Assembly: GCF_905171775.1 (NCBI RefSeq)
Contig: NC_053491.1
Span: 139,423,983-139,487,982 of the forward strand
DNA length: 64,000 nt
Reading direction: 5' to 3'
Origin: Rana temporaria
Lineage: Eukaryota > Chordata > Amphibia > Anura > Ranidae
Below the pieces are notes generated by a model. It did not search any database and was not told the origin of the DNA. It saw only the letters and a list, made by a program, of their open reading frames with translations. The translations under genes and the position numbers were made by a program. Positions within the stretch are counted from its first letter, which is position 1. Each line of letters begins with the position of its first letter. This document shows positions 43,532-55,437 of this stretch, in pieces.

Positions 43532-46500
43532 GACAGCTCCTAACTCTACACTGAGGTCTACATGTCCTCTGATAGGCCAGACAGTGACAGCTCCTGACAT
43601 CACACTGGGGTCTTCATGTCCTCTGATAGGCCAGACAGTGACAGATCCTGACATCACACTGGGGTCTACATGTCCTCTGATAGGCCAGACATTGACAGCT
43701 CCTTAATCCACAGTGGGGTCTACATGTCCTCTGATCGGCCAGATAGTGACAACTCCTGACTCTACACTGGGGTCTGCATGTCCTCTGATAGGCCAGACAG
43801 TGACAACTCCTGACATCACACTGGGGTCTACATGTCCTCTGATAGGCCAGACAGTGACAACTCCTGACATCACACTGGGGTCTACATGTCCTCTGATAGG
43901 CCAGACAGTGACAACTCCTGACATCACACTGGGGTCTACATGTCCTCTGACAGGCCAGACATTGACAACTCCTTAATCCACACTGGGGTCTACATGTCCT
44001 CTGATAGGCCAGACATTGACAACGCCTGACTACACTGGGGGTCTACATGTCCTCTGATAGGCCAGACATTGACAACTCCTTAATCCACACTGGGGTCTAC
44101 ATGTCCTCTGATAGGCCAGACATTGACAACGCCTGACTACACTGGGGGTCTACATGTCCTCTGATAGGCCAGACATTGACAACTCCTGACTACACTGGGG
44201 GTCTACATGTCCTCTGATAGGCTAGACAGTAACAGCTCCTGACATCACACTGGGGGTCTACATGTCCTCTGATAGGCCAGACAGTGACAACTCCTGACAT
44301 CACACTGAGGTCTACATGTCCTCTGACAGGCCAGACATTGACAGTTCCTTAATCCACACTGAGGTCTACATGTCCTCTGATAGGCCAGACACTGACAGCT
44401 CCAGACATCACACTGAGGGTCTACATGTCCTCTCATAGGCCATAGATTAACAGCTCCAGACACTACATATCCTCTGATAGGCTAGACAGTGACAGCTCCT
44501 GACTCTACACAGGGGTCTACATGTCCTCTCATAGGCCAGACAGTGATAGCTTCTGACTCCACACTGGGGGTTTACATGTCCTCTCATAGGCCACACATTG
44601 ACAGCTCTGGGATTTACATGTCTTCTGATAGGCCAGACACTGACAGCTCCTGACTTTACACTGGGGGTCTACATGTCCTCTGATTGGCCAGACACTGACA
44701 GCTCCTGACTGTACAATGGGGGTCTACATGTCCCCTCATAAGCCAGACAGTGACAGCTCCTGACTCGACACTGGGGGTCTACATGTTCTCTCATAGACCA
44801 GACAGTGACAGCTTTTGACTCTACACGTCCTCTGATATGCCAGACAGTGACAGCGCCTGACTCTACACTGGGGTCTACATGTCCTCTCATAGGCCAGCTA
44901 TTGACAGCTCCTTACGCCACACTGGGGGTCCACATGTCCTCTGATAGGCCAGACAGTGACAGTTACTGACTTTACACTGGTGGTCTACATGTACTCTTAT
45001 AGGCCACACATTTACAGCTCCTGACACCACACTGGCGTTGTTTACATGTCCTCTCATAGGCCACACGTTGACAGCTCTGGGGTCTACATGTCCTCTGATA
45101 GGCCAGACAGTGACAACTCCTGACATCACACTGGGGTCTACATGTCCTCTGATAGGCCAGACAGTGACAACTCCTGACATCACACTGGGGTCTGCATGTC
45201 CTCTGATAGGCCAGACAGTGACAACTCCTGACATCACACTGGGGTCTACATGTCCTCTGACAGGCCAGACATCGACAACTCCTTAATCCACACTGGGGTC
45301 TACATGTCCTCTGATAGGCCAGACATTGACAACGCCTGACTACACTGGGGGTCTACATGTCCTCTGATAGGCCAGACATTGACAACTCCTTAATCCACAC
45401 TGGGGTCTACATGTCCTCTGATAGGCCAGACATTGTCAACGCCTGACTACACTGGGGGTCTACATGTCCTCTGATAGGCCAGACATTGACAACTCCTGAC
45501 TACACTGGGGGTCTACATGTCCTCTGATAGGCTAGACAGTAACAGCTCCTGACATCACACTGGGGGTCTACATGTCCTCTGATAGGCCAGACAGTGACAA
45601 CTCCTGACATCACACTGGGGTCTACATGTCCTCTGACAGGCCAGACATTGACAGTTCCTTAATCCACACTGAGGTCTACATGTCCTCTGATAGGCCAGAC
45701 ACTGACAGCTCCAGACATCACACTGAGGGTCTACATGTCCTCTCATAGGCCATAGATTAACAGCTCCAGACACTACATATCCTCTGATAGGCTAGACAGT
45801 GACAGCTCCTGACTCTACACAGGGGTCTACATGTCCTCTCATAGGCCAGACAGTGATAGCTTCTGACTCCACACTGGGGGTCTACATGTCCTCTCATAGG
45901 CCAGACAGTGATAGCTTCTGACTCCACACTGGGGGTTTACATGTCCTCTCATAGGCCACACATTGACAGCTCTGGGATTTACATGTCTTCTGATAGGCCA
46001 GACACTGACAGCTCCTGACTTTACACTGGGGGTCTACATGTCCTCTGATTGGCCAGACACTGACAGCTCCTGACTGTACAATGGGGGTCTACATGTCCCC
46101 TCATAAGCCAGACAGTGACAGCTCCTGACTCGACACTGGGGGTCTACATGTTCTCTCATAGACCAGACAGTGACAGCTTTTGACTCTACACGTCCTCTGA
46201 TATGCCAGACAGTGACAGCGCCTGACTCTACACTGGGGTCTACATGTCCTCTCATAGGCCAGCTATTGACAGCTCCTTACGCCACACTGGGGGTCCACAT
46301 GTCCTCTGATAGGCCAGACAGTGACAGTTACTGACTTTACACTGGTGGTCTACATGTACTCTTATAGGCCACACATTTACAGCTCCTGACACCACACTGG
46401 CGTTGTTTACATGTCCTCTCATAGGCCACACGTTGACAGCTCTGGGGTCTACACATCCTCTCATAGGCCAGACACTGACAGCTCCTGACTCTACACTAGG

Positions 46501-47353
46501 ATCTACATTTCCTCTGATAGGCCAGACACTGACAGCTCCTGACATCACACTGGGGTCTACATGTCCTTTGACAGGCCAGACAGTGACAACTTCTGATCTA
46601 CACTGGGGTGTACATGTCCTCTGATAGGCCAGACAGTGACAACTCCTGACTCTACACTGGGGTGTACATGTCCTCGCTTAGGCCAGACGACATTGACCGC
46701 TCTTGACTCCACACTGGGGTCTACATGTCCTCTCATAGGCCAGACATTTAAAGCTCTTGACTACACATTGGGGGTCTACATGTCCCCCCGATAGGCCACA
46801 CATTGACAGCTTCTGACACTGCACTGGGGGTCTACATGTTCTATGATAGGCCACATGTTGACAGCTCCTGACAGACATTGACAACTGCTGATACTGCACT
46901 GGGGGTCTATATGTCTTGTGATAGGCCACATATTGACAGCTCCTGACACCACACTGGGGGGTCTACAAGACTTCTGATAGGCCAGACATTGACAGCTCCT
47001 GACTTCACAATGGGGGTCTACATGTCCTCTGATAGGCCATACATTGACAGCTCCTGACTCCACACTGGGGGTCTACATGTCCTCTGATAGGCCAGACATT
47101 GACAGCTCCTCACTCTGCACTGGGGATCTACATGTCCTCTGATAGGCCACACATTGACAGCTCCTGACTCTGCACTGGGGGTCTACATGTCCTCTGATAG
47201 GCCACACATTGACAGCTCCTGACTCTACACTGGGCTCTACATGTCCTCTCATAGGCCAGACATTGACAGCTCCTGACGCCACACTGGGGGATCCACATGT
47301 CCTCTAAAAGGCCAGAAAGTGACAGTTTCTGACTTTACACTGGGGTCTACATG
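43532..47353. repeat. 54-56-bp minisatellite in LHFPL3 intron 1 (about 70 units)
   Basis: The unit is 'tgacagctcctgactctac' plus 'actggggtctacatgtcc' plus 'tctgataggccagacag', with 54, 55 and 56-bp variants. A block of about 24 units is itself duplicated: 44221 and 45531 match with offset 1310, and 44990 and 46355 with offset 1365 because one extra unit was gained near 45880. 54 bp is 18 codons, which yields spurious long open frames on both strands. Confidence 0.96.
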
Positions 47354-47704
47354 TTTAGTTCACTACATGTTAGTTCACTACCATGCATATGCACGAGAGT
47401 CACAGCCGCGGCACAGCTCTATCTTTGAACGCCATGCCATCCATTGAAAGTGGAGTGACGCCATCGGCGGCCAGTTATTGAAATATCACCTAAATGGTGC
47501 ACATTTAGGAGATTTTAATTTTACATACAGGTAAGCTTTATTATTAACTACCACTTTAAACCAAGTATGGCTTTTTTGCATAGTTGCATCGGTCAATCTT
47601 GGACGAAGGTCGAAGGTAACATCACAATCTTCACCTAATCAAATCAGAGAGTGTATTGTATTCATGAAAAAAATTGCAGGTCATTCTGTCAATGGCACAG
47701 GACT
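47354..47704. other. Unassigned intronic sequence
   Basis: 47460-47570 ('aaatatcacctaaatggtgc', 'taactaccactttaaa') looks like repeat remnants. No gene or clean ends. Confidence 0.4.
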
Positions 47705-48619
47705 TTAACCACTTGCTTAATGGGCACATATGCCCCCTTCCTGCCCAGGCAAAATTTCAGCTTTCGGCACTGTGACGCTTTGAATAACAATTGCGCGGTC
47801 GTGCAACTTGGTTCCCAAACAAAATTTACGTCCTTTTTTCCCCACAAATAGAGCTTTCTTTTGGTGGTAGTTGATCACCTGTGCGGTTTTTATTTTTTGC
47901 GCTATAAACAAAAATAGAGCGACAATTTTGAAAAAAAAAAAATATATGTTTTACTTTTTGCTATAATAAATATCCCATTTAAAAAAAATGGTAAAAAAAT
48001 CGCAATAAGCGTATAGTAATTGGTTTGCGCAAACTTTATAACGCCTACAAAATAGGGGATAGAATTATTACTTTTTTTTAAATTATTTTTTATTTTTACC
48101 AGTAATGGCGGTGATCTGCGATTTTTGCCACGACTGCGATATTATGGCGGACACATCGCACACTTTTGACACATTTTTGGGACCATTCCCCTTTTTTTTA
48201 CAGCAAACAGTGCTATAAATATGCACTGATTACTGTATAAATGTGACTGTCAGGGAAGGGGTTAACACTAGGGGGCGGGGAAGGGGTTCAATGTGTACTC
48301 TGGGAGTGATTCTTACTGTGGGGGGAGGATACTGACTGGGGGAGGTGACCGATGGTTGTCCCTATGTACAAGGGACACACCATCTGTCTCCTCTCCCTAA
48401 CAGGACGTGGATCTCTGTGTTTACACACAGAGATCCACGTCCCTGGCTCTGTGACTGCCGATCGCTGGTGCTTGGCGGACATCGTGGCCACCAGGCACGC
48501 GCATCGGCACCTGTGTGACGCAGTGGCGCTCGACTGGAGGCCGTATATAGACGGCCTCCCGGCAGATTAGAACCACCTTGCGGCCATAAATAGACAGCCG
48601 CCGGGTGGCTAGTGGTTAA
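47705..48619 (-). mobile_element. TTAA-flanked MITE, reverse copy
   Basis: The element (47709-48615) has ends CCACTTGC and CTAGTGG inside TTAA duplications (47705-47708, 48616-48619). The interior matches the 415-1624 copy in reverse, including the 'aaaataggggat' site near 48045 that is interrupted by a hAT MITE in that other copy. Confidence 0.85.
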
Positions 48620-48699
48620 AGATAGCAGCTAACACTTTAGTAGCAATGACTACTACAGTGATTTATAGCTTCCATAGAGATCCCAAAGGTATGACACAT

Positions 48700-48976
48700 A
48701 CATACATATGTGGGGTTTGCAGGCAGTACGGCCGCGCTGCCCCATTGATTTCAATGGGCAGGGGCGCTATAGGAGAGGTATTTTCACCGCTCCTACCGCG
48801 CCCCAAAGATTCGGCTGGCAGGACTTTTTTTACCGTCCTGCCAGTGCAACGCTCCAGTGTGAAAGCCCTCGGGCTTTCACACTGAATAGAAAGGAGCGGC
48901 TCTTTCAGGGCGCTGTACAAGCACTATTTTTAGCGCAATAGCACCTGCAAAGCGCCTCAGTGTGAAAGCAGCCTAA
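48700..48976. mobile_element. MITE of the 'ttcaatgggca' family, left-truncated
   Basis: It shares 'gattcggctggcaggac' and 'atttcaatgggcag' with 28860-28945 and 51045-51120. It ends CAGTGTGAAAGCAGCCTAA, the complement of the CCCTTTCACACTG-type end. Confidence 0.7.
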
Positions 48977-49025
48977 CACCTGTAGTGGGGTATAGTATGA
49001 ATAGTAATGATAACAAATACTTTGA

Positions 49026-49172
49026 GCCCCCATTCACACCTGAGCATTTTGAAGTGCGTTTTTCTATGCCTGGCTGCCCTGTGCCTGTTTACAATTTAAT
49101 GCTCAGTAGCTTGTAGCGCGACACTCCAAGCTCAAAGAAGAACTCCCGCCTCAGGTGTGAATACAGGCTAAA
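49026..49172. mobile_element. Small MITE with CATTCACACCTGAGC ends
   Basis: Left 'gcccccattcacacctgag' and right 'ctcaggtgtgaatacaggc' are inverted repeats about 147 bp apart. Non-coding. Confidence 0.7.
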
Positions 49173-50205
49173 AGTTCGTAATTAGGCATTTATGGCAACA
49201 ATAAGGCTTTTTTGGAACTTCGAAACAATGTAATAGATTTTTCCAGGTCTTGGTACATAAATAGTTAAATTAGTATCAAAGGTTGCAAGTTTAAACTAGT
49301 ACATTGACATGAACCAGGGAATCATTACCCAGTACATTTTTAGACCATATTTGTTCCCAAGCACATACATTTTTAAATCTGCAATGCTGCTGGCTCCAGG
49401 TTCTGAAGTGAAGATTCTTTGAACATCTTTTTGGGGAGTGCACGCCCAGAGAACCAGGTCACAGAGGAGGACAGCATGGTCTTTGAAAGCTGTCTGGAGA
49501 AAGAAGTAGGATGGAGTAGGGGAGTGGTCTGCTATGGGGCTTTGTGTTTGTGTTGAGGGACACACTGTAGTAGCACACAGTGCACATTCAGCTCTAGTCC
49601 CAACCAGGAACACACACACAAGGGTGGCCCCATAGGACCCTGCAAAGATAAGGTGGCCCCTGCAAAACCAAAAAGCAGGGACAATGCTCAGACCACCAGC
49701 TGATTCTGCAGTAAACTAAAACCTCGAGGGCCTTTTCACATGATATGCGTTGGACCCGCACATAGACAGGACAACCTGCCTTAAGTCTTATTAGTACATT
49801 TCAAACTACCTTAGTGTCTGCTAACAAAAATTAGAACATGCTGCATTATTACACAGTGCGGCGAGTTGCAACACACAACCTCGCATTGCAACATGAAATG
49901 TCGACACAACACACCACACCTATACAATCACCTCATAAAAAGCATAACAGCCACCTGCTGGTGTGAATAGATGCTTAAAGCGTAATTAAATACAAAACCA
50001 AAAATTCTAAATATTGCAGCTTATTAGTCTTTAGTCTTTAGTGGTAGCTGATTTTTTTGTTCCTGTCTTTTTCTGTTTTATTTTCACCTGGCGACCCTGC
50101 CACACAATTCCCATCCTAGGGTGACAACACTCATATATGCCACTGTATCTTCACAGGAGAAGTGTTTTGCTACCCTAGACTGCTTACCTGGTGTAGACTA
50201 TAAAC
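49173..50205. other. Intronic sequence, no gene recognised
   Basis: 49730-49980 contains 'ttttcacatgatatgcgttgga' and 'ctgctggtgtgaatagatgc' motifs suggesting another small MITE. The rest is featureless. Confidence 0.4.
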
Positions 50206-50207
50206 TA

Positions 50208-50732
50208 AGGTGACCAGATTTTTTAAATGAAATCCGGGGACATATTTTTTCTTTACTAGTATTGGCGGCAATCAGCGACTCTCTGCCTGCCGCCTCACAG
50301 CCTCTCAAGTCTTACTCTTCGGGCCCCGGCTACTACTGGATGGGGAGCGGAGGAAGGTCACTCCACCAGGGAAGGCAAGGAGATAGGCAGGTAGGTGGCC
50401 AGGATTTGAGCCAAGGCAGAAGAACATGCGAGAGAAGCTGAATGGGCATGCGCCCGAAACTGAAGAAATATTCCCTCCGCTCCGACCAGCACATGATCAT
50501 CAGAAAGGGGCACAGATAATGGGAAAAATACAACCCCCCTATGCTAGTAGGAGCGGGGGGTGTAATTCGATTTTTTTTTTTTTTTAATTCTGCACTGACT
50601 GTCTTTGAAATTGCCCCTGCCCCCTATTAAATCCAATCTGGGGACAAAACCAGGGACAGACTTGGTCCGGGGACAGTGTCCTCAATCAGGGGACTGTCCC
50701 CTGAAACTGGGGATGTCTGGTCCCTCTACTAT
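50208..50732. repeat. Interspersed repeat rich in 'ggggaca' motifs
   Basis: Starts 'aaggtgaccagattttttaa' and ends in a block of 'ggggacagtgtcc', 'aggggactgtccc' palindromes. Non-coding; class unknown. Confidence 0.5.
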
Positions 50733-50883
50733 AAACGCCACATAGGGAGAAATTGACACGCACTTCATATTTATATAGTAAAGCCATACACACTATCAGT
50801 TTTCCTGCAGGTTTTTCTCTTCGGGTTTACCAAAACCATGTAGTGCAAGGGCCTGCCTGATTGCATACAAATTGAAACTCTAA

Positions 50884-51316
50884 GACCCCTTTCACACTGA
50901 GGAGTTTTTCAGGCGTTCCAGCGCTAAAAATAGCGCTGCTATACCACCTGAAAAACTCCTGCTCAGCCTTCTCAATGTAAAAGCCCGAGGGCTTTGACAC
51001 TGAGGCGATGCGCTGGCAGGAGAGAAAAAAAATCTCCTGCAAGCAGCATCTTTGGAGCGTTGAGAGGAGCGGTATGTATACCGCTCCTTTACCGCTCCTT
51101 CCCATTTAAAACAATGGCAAAACTGCAGAAATACCGCCCCCAATGCGCCTCTGCAGAGGCGCATTGCGGGCGGTATTAACCCTTTATCGGCCGCTAGCGG
51201 GGGTTAAAACCGCACCGCTAGCGGGCGAATCCCACGGCAAATCTGACGGTATAGCGCCGCTATTTTGAGCAGCGCTATACCACCACCGCGCCTCCCACCC
51301 CAGTGTGAAAGGGGCC
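50884..51316. mobile_element. MITE with CCCCTTTCACACTG ends
   Basis: Ends GACCCCTTTCACACTG / CAGTGTGAAAGGGGCC, flanked by TAA and TTA. Interior motifs 'gagcggtatgtataccgctc' and 'cgctagcgggggttaa' are shared with 28692-28946. Confidence 0.82.
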
Positions 51317-51320
51317 TTAA

Positions 51321-51665
51321 AGGGGTTGTAAAGGTTCGTCTTTTATTCTCTAAATATGTTCCTTTAAGCTAGTGCATAGTTGGTTCATTCGATTTCCCTT
51401 CTAAATGTTTTTTTTCTTTATTTGAATTTCTCACTTCCTATTTCTCCTCAGTAAGCTTTCCACAATCATCCGAGCGGTGGAAAGTCATTTAGAACAGCTT
51501 ACTGAACACCTTACTGAGGAGGATCAGGAAGTGATAAATTCAGACAAAGAAAACAAAGAAAAATTTTTTTAGAAGGGAAATTGAAGGAAAAGGTAAGTGA
51601 ACCAACAATGCACTAGCTTAAAGGAACCTATTTAGAGAATAAAAAACGAACCTTTTACAACCCCT
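51321..51665. mobile_element. TTAA palindromic MITE
   Basis: Ends AGGGGTTGTAAAGG / CCTTTTACAACCCCT with TTAA duplications (51317-51320, 51666-51669). The arms mirror each other ('ctaaatatgttcctttaag' and its complement). Confidence 0.87.
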
Positions 51666-51733
51666 TTAAGGTTTGACCTCATATTAGATGGTTTTGGTAA
51701 ACCCGAAGAGGAAAACCTGCAAGAAAACTGATA

Positions 51734-52948
51734 GGCCCGGATTTAGATAGGAGATACGACGGCGTATCTCCAGATACGCTGTCCTATCTCTGAGTGCCGG
51801 CCGTCGTATCTATGCGCCTGATTCAGAGAATCAGTTACGCATTGATTTCCCTAAGATCCGACCGGCGTAAGTGTCTTACACCGTCGTATCTTAGGCTGCA
51901 TATTTACACTGGCCGCTAGGTGGCGCTTCCGTATAGTTACGCAAGGAATATGCTAATTAGGTATTTACGCCGATTCAGAAACGTACGTCCCGCCGACGCA
52001 TTTTTTTACGTTGTTTACGTTAGGCTTTTTTCGGCGTATAGTTACCCCTGCTATATGAGGCGTAGCTAATGTTAAAGGGTCACTAAAGGAAATTTTTTTT
52101 TTAGCTAAATAGCTTCCTTTACCTTACTGCAGTACTGGTTTCAAGTCCTCGTTGCTCGTTTTTGCTTTGAAGTAGCTGTAATTCTGCTGTGATCTCCACA
52201 CTTCCTGGTTGCCTGTTTCCTTATAACCATGGTACTGGGAGATTTTCACGGTGGTCTAAGCTATCATTACTGTGTGTCTAAAACTCCTCAGAACCAATCA
52301 GATTAATTTTAAAAACAAAACACTGCCCTGGATTTGTTGTTTTTGTTCTGTGAGTCTTCCCGACTCACCTCTCACCCGGAACTTCATGTATGTACCTTTA
52401 AAACCGAACGTGAAACTAGAGGCACATTATATGATAGATTAAATTCAATTTTTAATCATTTTTATAAGGAATCAGTTAACTTGTATGTCTCTATACCCTG
52501 TAAAAAGTCATTTCAGCAAAAAAATTTTTTTCCTTTAGTGACCCTTTAAGTATGGATGTCGTTCCCACGCCGAGTTTTGAAAATTTTACGTCGTTTGCGT
52601 AAGTCATTCGCGAATAGGGCTGGACGTCATTTACGTTCACATCGAATCCAATACGTCCTTGCGGCGTACTTTGGAGCAATGCACACTGGGAAATTTCACG
52701 GACGGCGCATGCGCCGTTCACAAAAAACGTAAAAAACGCGGGGTCATCTTAAATTTAGATAAAACACGCCCACAACATCCCCATTTGAATTAGGCAGGCT
52801 TACGCCGCCACACATACGTTACGCCGCCGTAACTAAGGGCACAAGTTCTTTCTGCATATGGAACTTGCGCCCAAAGTTACAGCGGCGTAACGTATGTGAG
52901 ATACGTTACGCCCGCAGATAGATAGACGAATCTATCTGAATCCGGGCC
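51734..52948. mobile_element. Harbinger-type MITE nested in the outer palindrome
   Basis: Ends GGCCCGGATTTAGATAGG / CTGAATCCGGGCC, with the 3-bp duplication ATA (51731-51733, 52949-52951). The outer element's other arm near 50790-50800 shows the same site uninterrupted. It contains a nested TTAA MITE. The right part matches 31866-32116. Confidence 0.88.
52076..52545. mobile_element. TTAA MITE with AGGGTCACTAAAGG ends
   Basis: Ends AGGGTCACTAAAGG / CCTTTAGTGACCCT, flanked by TTAA (52072-52075, 52546-52549), inserted in the 51734-52948 element. It is 470 bp and the arms are only partly palindromic. Confidence 0.87.
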
Positions 52949-53124
52949 ATAGTGTGTATGGGGCTTAAGACTAATTTATTCATTGCTTTACATATTGTAC
53001 ATTAACGTGTGTCCCTGCCTTAAGGAGTTTGCAATCTAAGGTCCCTGTCTCACATGCATACATACACCCACTAGGGCCAATTTAGACAGGAGCCAATTAA
53101 TCTACCAGCATGTTTTTGGAGTAT

Positions 53125-53659
53125 TGCCTCGTACACATGACCGGTTTTCCAGGCAGCAAAACTGCCACGAGAGCTTTTGGCCGGGAAAAAAGAAAACATG
53201 CCGTGCCGTGTGTATGCTCCATCGCAGTTTTCCCAACAGGAAAACAGCAGGGAAAAAAAAAGAACATGTTTTCTTTTTTCCCGGTCGTGTTACTTCTTTT
53301 CCGAGGAGAAAAAACGTGCATGCTCAGAATCAAGAATGAGATGGGAGCGCTTGTTCTGGTAAAACTAGTGCTCGTAATCAAGATAGCACATTCGTCATGA
53401 TGTAACGGACTGAAAAGCAGGAGCACTGAAAAGCGTGAATCGTCTCTCACCAAACTTTTACTAACACGAGGATCAGCAAAAGCAGCCATTTGAATGGATC
53501 TTCCCCTTTATAGTCCCGTCATACGTGGTGTACGTCACTGCGCTTTGGACGGGCGGTATTTGGCCTGAACGTGTGTATGCAAGGCAGGCTTGAGTGGAAT
53601 CCCTTTGGGAAAAACGTTTTTTTTTTCCTGCCGAGAAAAACGGTCGTGTGTACAGGGCA
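53125..53659. mobile_element. Palindromic MITE with TAT duplication
   Basis: Ends TGCCTCGTACACATGACCGG / GGTCGTGTGTACAGGGCA, flanked by TAT (53122-53124, 53660-53662). 'gttttcc' and 'gggaaaa' repeats fill the arms. The core with 'aatcgtctctcaccaaactt' is shared with 54808-55360. Confidence 0.87.
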
Positions 53660-53662
53660 TAT

Positions 53663-54148
53663 GGGAGGAAACCAAAATACCCTCAGGAAACTCACACAAG
53701 CACATGGAGAGCATGCAAACTCCATGCAGGTAGTGTCATGACCACTATTCAAACGGAGGACTACTGCAGGGCAGACGTGTTGGAAGGATGGATACTGCTG
53801 TTGTTGACATGAAGTGATTTTTTTTTTAGAGGGACATATGCAATTCCCAGTGCACTTCATACCACGAATGTGTTGGGAAACGTAAACTTATTCCATTGTC
53901 TATCTCCAGGGTCTCACTGGTTCCTCCTGCCAACCTCCAAGTCTCTGTAGAAAGCGGAAATGAGGTTAGCAAAAGGAACCAGAGAGGGCTGTGGAGGACA
54001 CAAGATATTGTCAGTCACAAAATGTTGTTTTTCCAGTGGACTTCAGGTGCAAATTTTTAGCAATTGAGCGCTAAAGGGTAGTACTGGTAATATGTAAATA
54101 TTACGTTTCTTTTTTACAGGTACTTGCTTGATTAATGCTTTTTTGGCC
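53663..54148. other. Unassigned intronic sequence
   Basis: No gene and no clear repeat ends; short chance frames only. Confidence 0.4.
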
Positions 54149-54149
54149 T

Positions 54150-54396
54150 AATTTACACTTGTGGTTGGGGACAGTAAAAACTGCATAGGCAGTCATACTG
54201 GGGTGTACACAAACCCAAGTAGCCCCCCACCCCCCTTCACACTTGGTGGGCAGTACAAGCGAATGGGACTGTTGAGCAGTGGTAAGGACTTTTAGGGGTT
54301 AAAACAGGCATGGGACAGAACGCCTCCTCACACCCTGTCATAACCGTCTGAAGAGCAATATATAGCAGAGGGCCACTACAAGTGTAAAGGAGCCCT
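54150..54396. mobile_element. Small MITE with TTTACACTTGT ends
   Basis: Left 'ggcctaatttacacttgtgg' and right 'ctacaagtgtaaaggagccc' are inverted repeats about 250 bp apart. Non-coding. Confidence 0.65.
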
Positions 54397-54807
54397 AAAT
54401 TATATGAATGGGTTGCTTTAACTAATTGCAGGATAAATTATGATTTTTTTAATCTGCTGAACAAAATGATGACGTTCCACAATGACATGACCAAATGTTA
54501 TTCCAATTTAAATTATGGTATGTGACTTTGTGTTACCGTATATAATTGTTAAACCAAGATTAGAACATGTATTTAACCTGCCTTGAGAGAAATATGGGGA
54601 GTTGTTGGATGTTGTGCTAAAATGCTGCCATCAATACTTTATAAATCAATGACTTGGAAAAAGTATGAAATCAGAAAGGCCAGAGAAAAGTCAAAAGTTT
54701 ATCTGAATTCTTGTTCTGGATCAGTGATTGAAATTTTTGAAGAGAGTTGGCGTGGCAGCCAGGTAGTTTTCATGTTCCTCTCATGACAGGTTTCCTCAGA
54801 AACCTCA

Positions 54808-55360
54808 TGCCTCGTACACACGACCAGTTTTCCTGTCAGGAAAAAAAACAAAGTTTTTCCAGACGTGATTTCTCTCCAGCCTGTCTTGCATACAGACGTT
54901 CATGCCAAATCCCGCCCGACCAAAGCGCGGTGACGTACAACACGTACAACGGGACTATAAAGGGGAAGTTTCATTCAAATGGTGCCACCCTTTGGGCTGC
55001 TTTTGCTGATCCTCGTGTTAGTAAAAGTTTGGTGAGAGACAACTCGCGCTTTTCAGTCTTCGTGCCTTTCAGTCCGTTACAGCATGGCGAATGTGCTATC
55101 TCCTTTACGAACGATAGTTTTACCAGAAAGAGCGCTCCTGTCTCATACTTAATTCTGAGCATGCGCTTTTTTTTACCCCTCGGAAAAGCATACACACGAG
55201 TGGTTTTCGCAATGGGACTGCCGGGAATCATGACGGGAAAAAAGAGAGCTGGTTCTAATTTTTTTGCGGGCAGTTTTGGAGCTATGGAGCATACACGGCC
55301 GGTTTTCCCGACAAATATGGCAGTTTTCCCTTTGGGAAAACCGGTCCTGTGTACAAGGCA
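54808..55360. mobile_element. Palindromic MITE with TCA duplication
   Basis: Ends TGCCTCGTACACACGACC / GTCCTGTGTACAAGGCA, flanked by TCA (54805-54807, 55361-55363). It contains a 'gcgcggtgacgtacaacacg' core. The long open frame on the plus strand here is fortuitous. Confidence 0.87.
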
Positions 55361-55437
55361 TCAGACTCATTCATACAACAAGGTGCATCATAACAATCGT
55401 TATAATGCAGGCTAAATTAGCACATAGAAAACTCTCC

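Larger units (their letters stand above)
50782..52965. mobile_element. Outer palindromic MITE holding a nest of four others
   Basis: The left arm (50782-50840) contains 'cagttttcctgcaggttttt' and 'cttcgggtttaccaaaacc'. The inverted right arm (51690-51733, continuing at 52952-52965) contains the complement. Outer flanks are TAA on both sides (50779-50781, 52966-52968). Only about 250 bp belong to this element; the rest are later insertions. Confidence 0.82.

Noticed and set aside
43703..46929. Repeated long reading frames on both strands across the 43.5-47.3 kb array (e.g. VWPIRGHVDPS-type repeats)
   Set aside because: The repeat period of 54 bp is a multiple of three, so any open frame in one unit stays open in the next. 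There is no start context, homology or conserved composition.
54747..55415. 222-codon plus-strand frame
   Set aside because: It lies over a palindromic MITE (54808-55360) and its flanks, with no protein motif.
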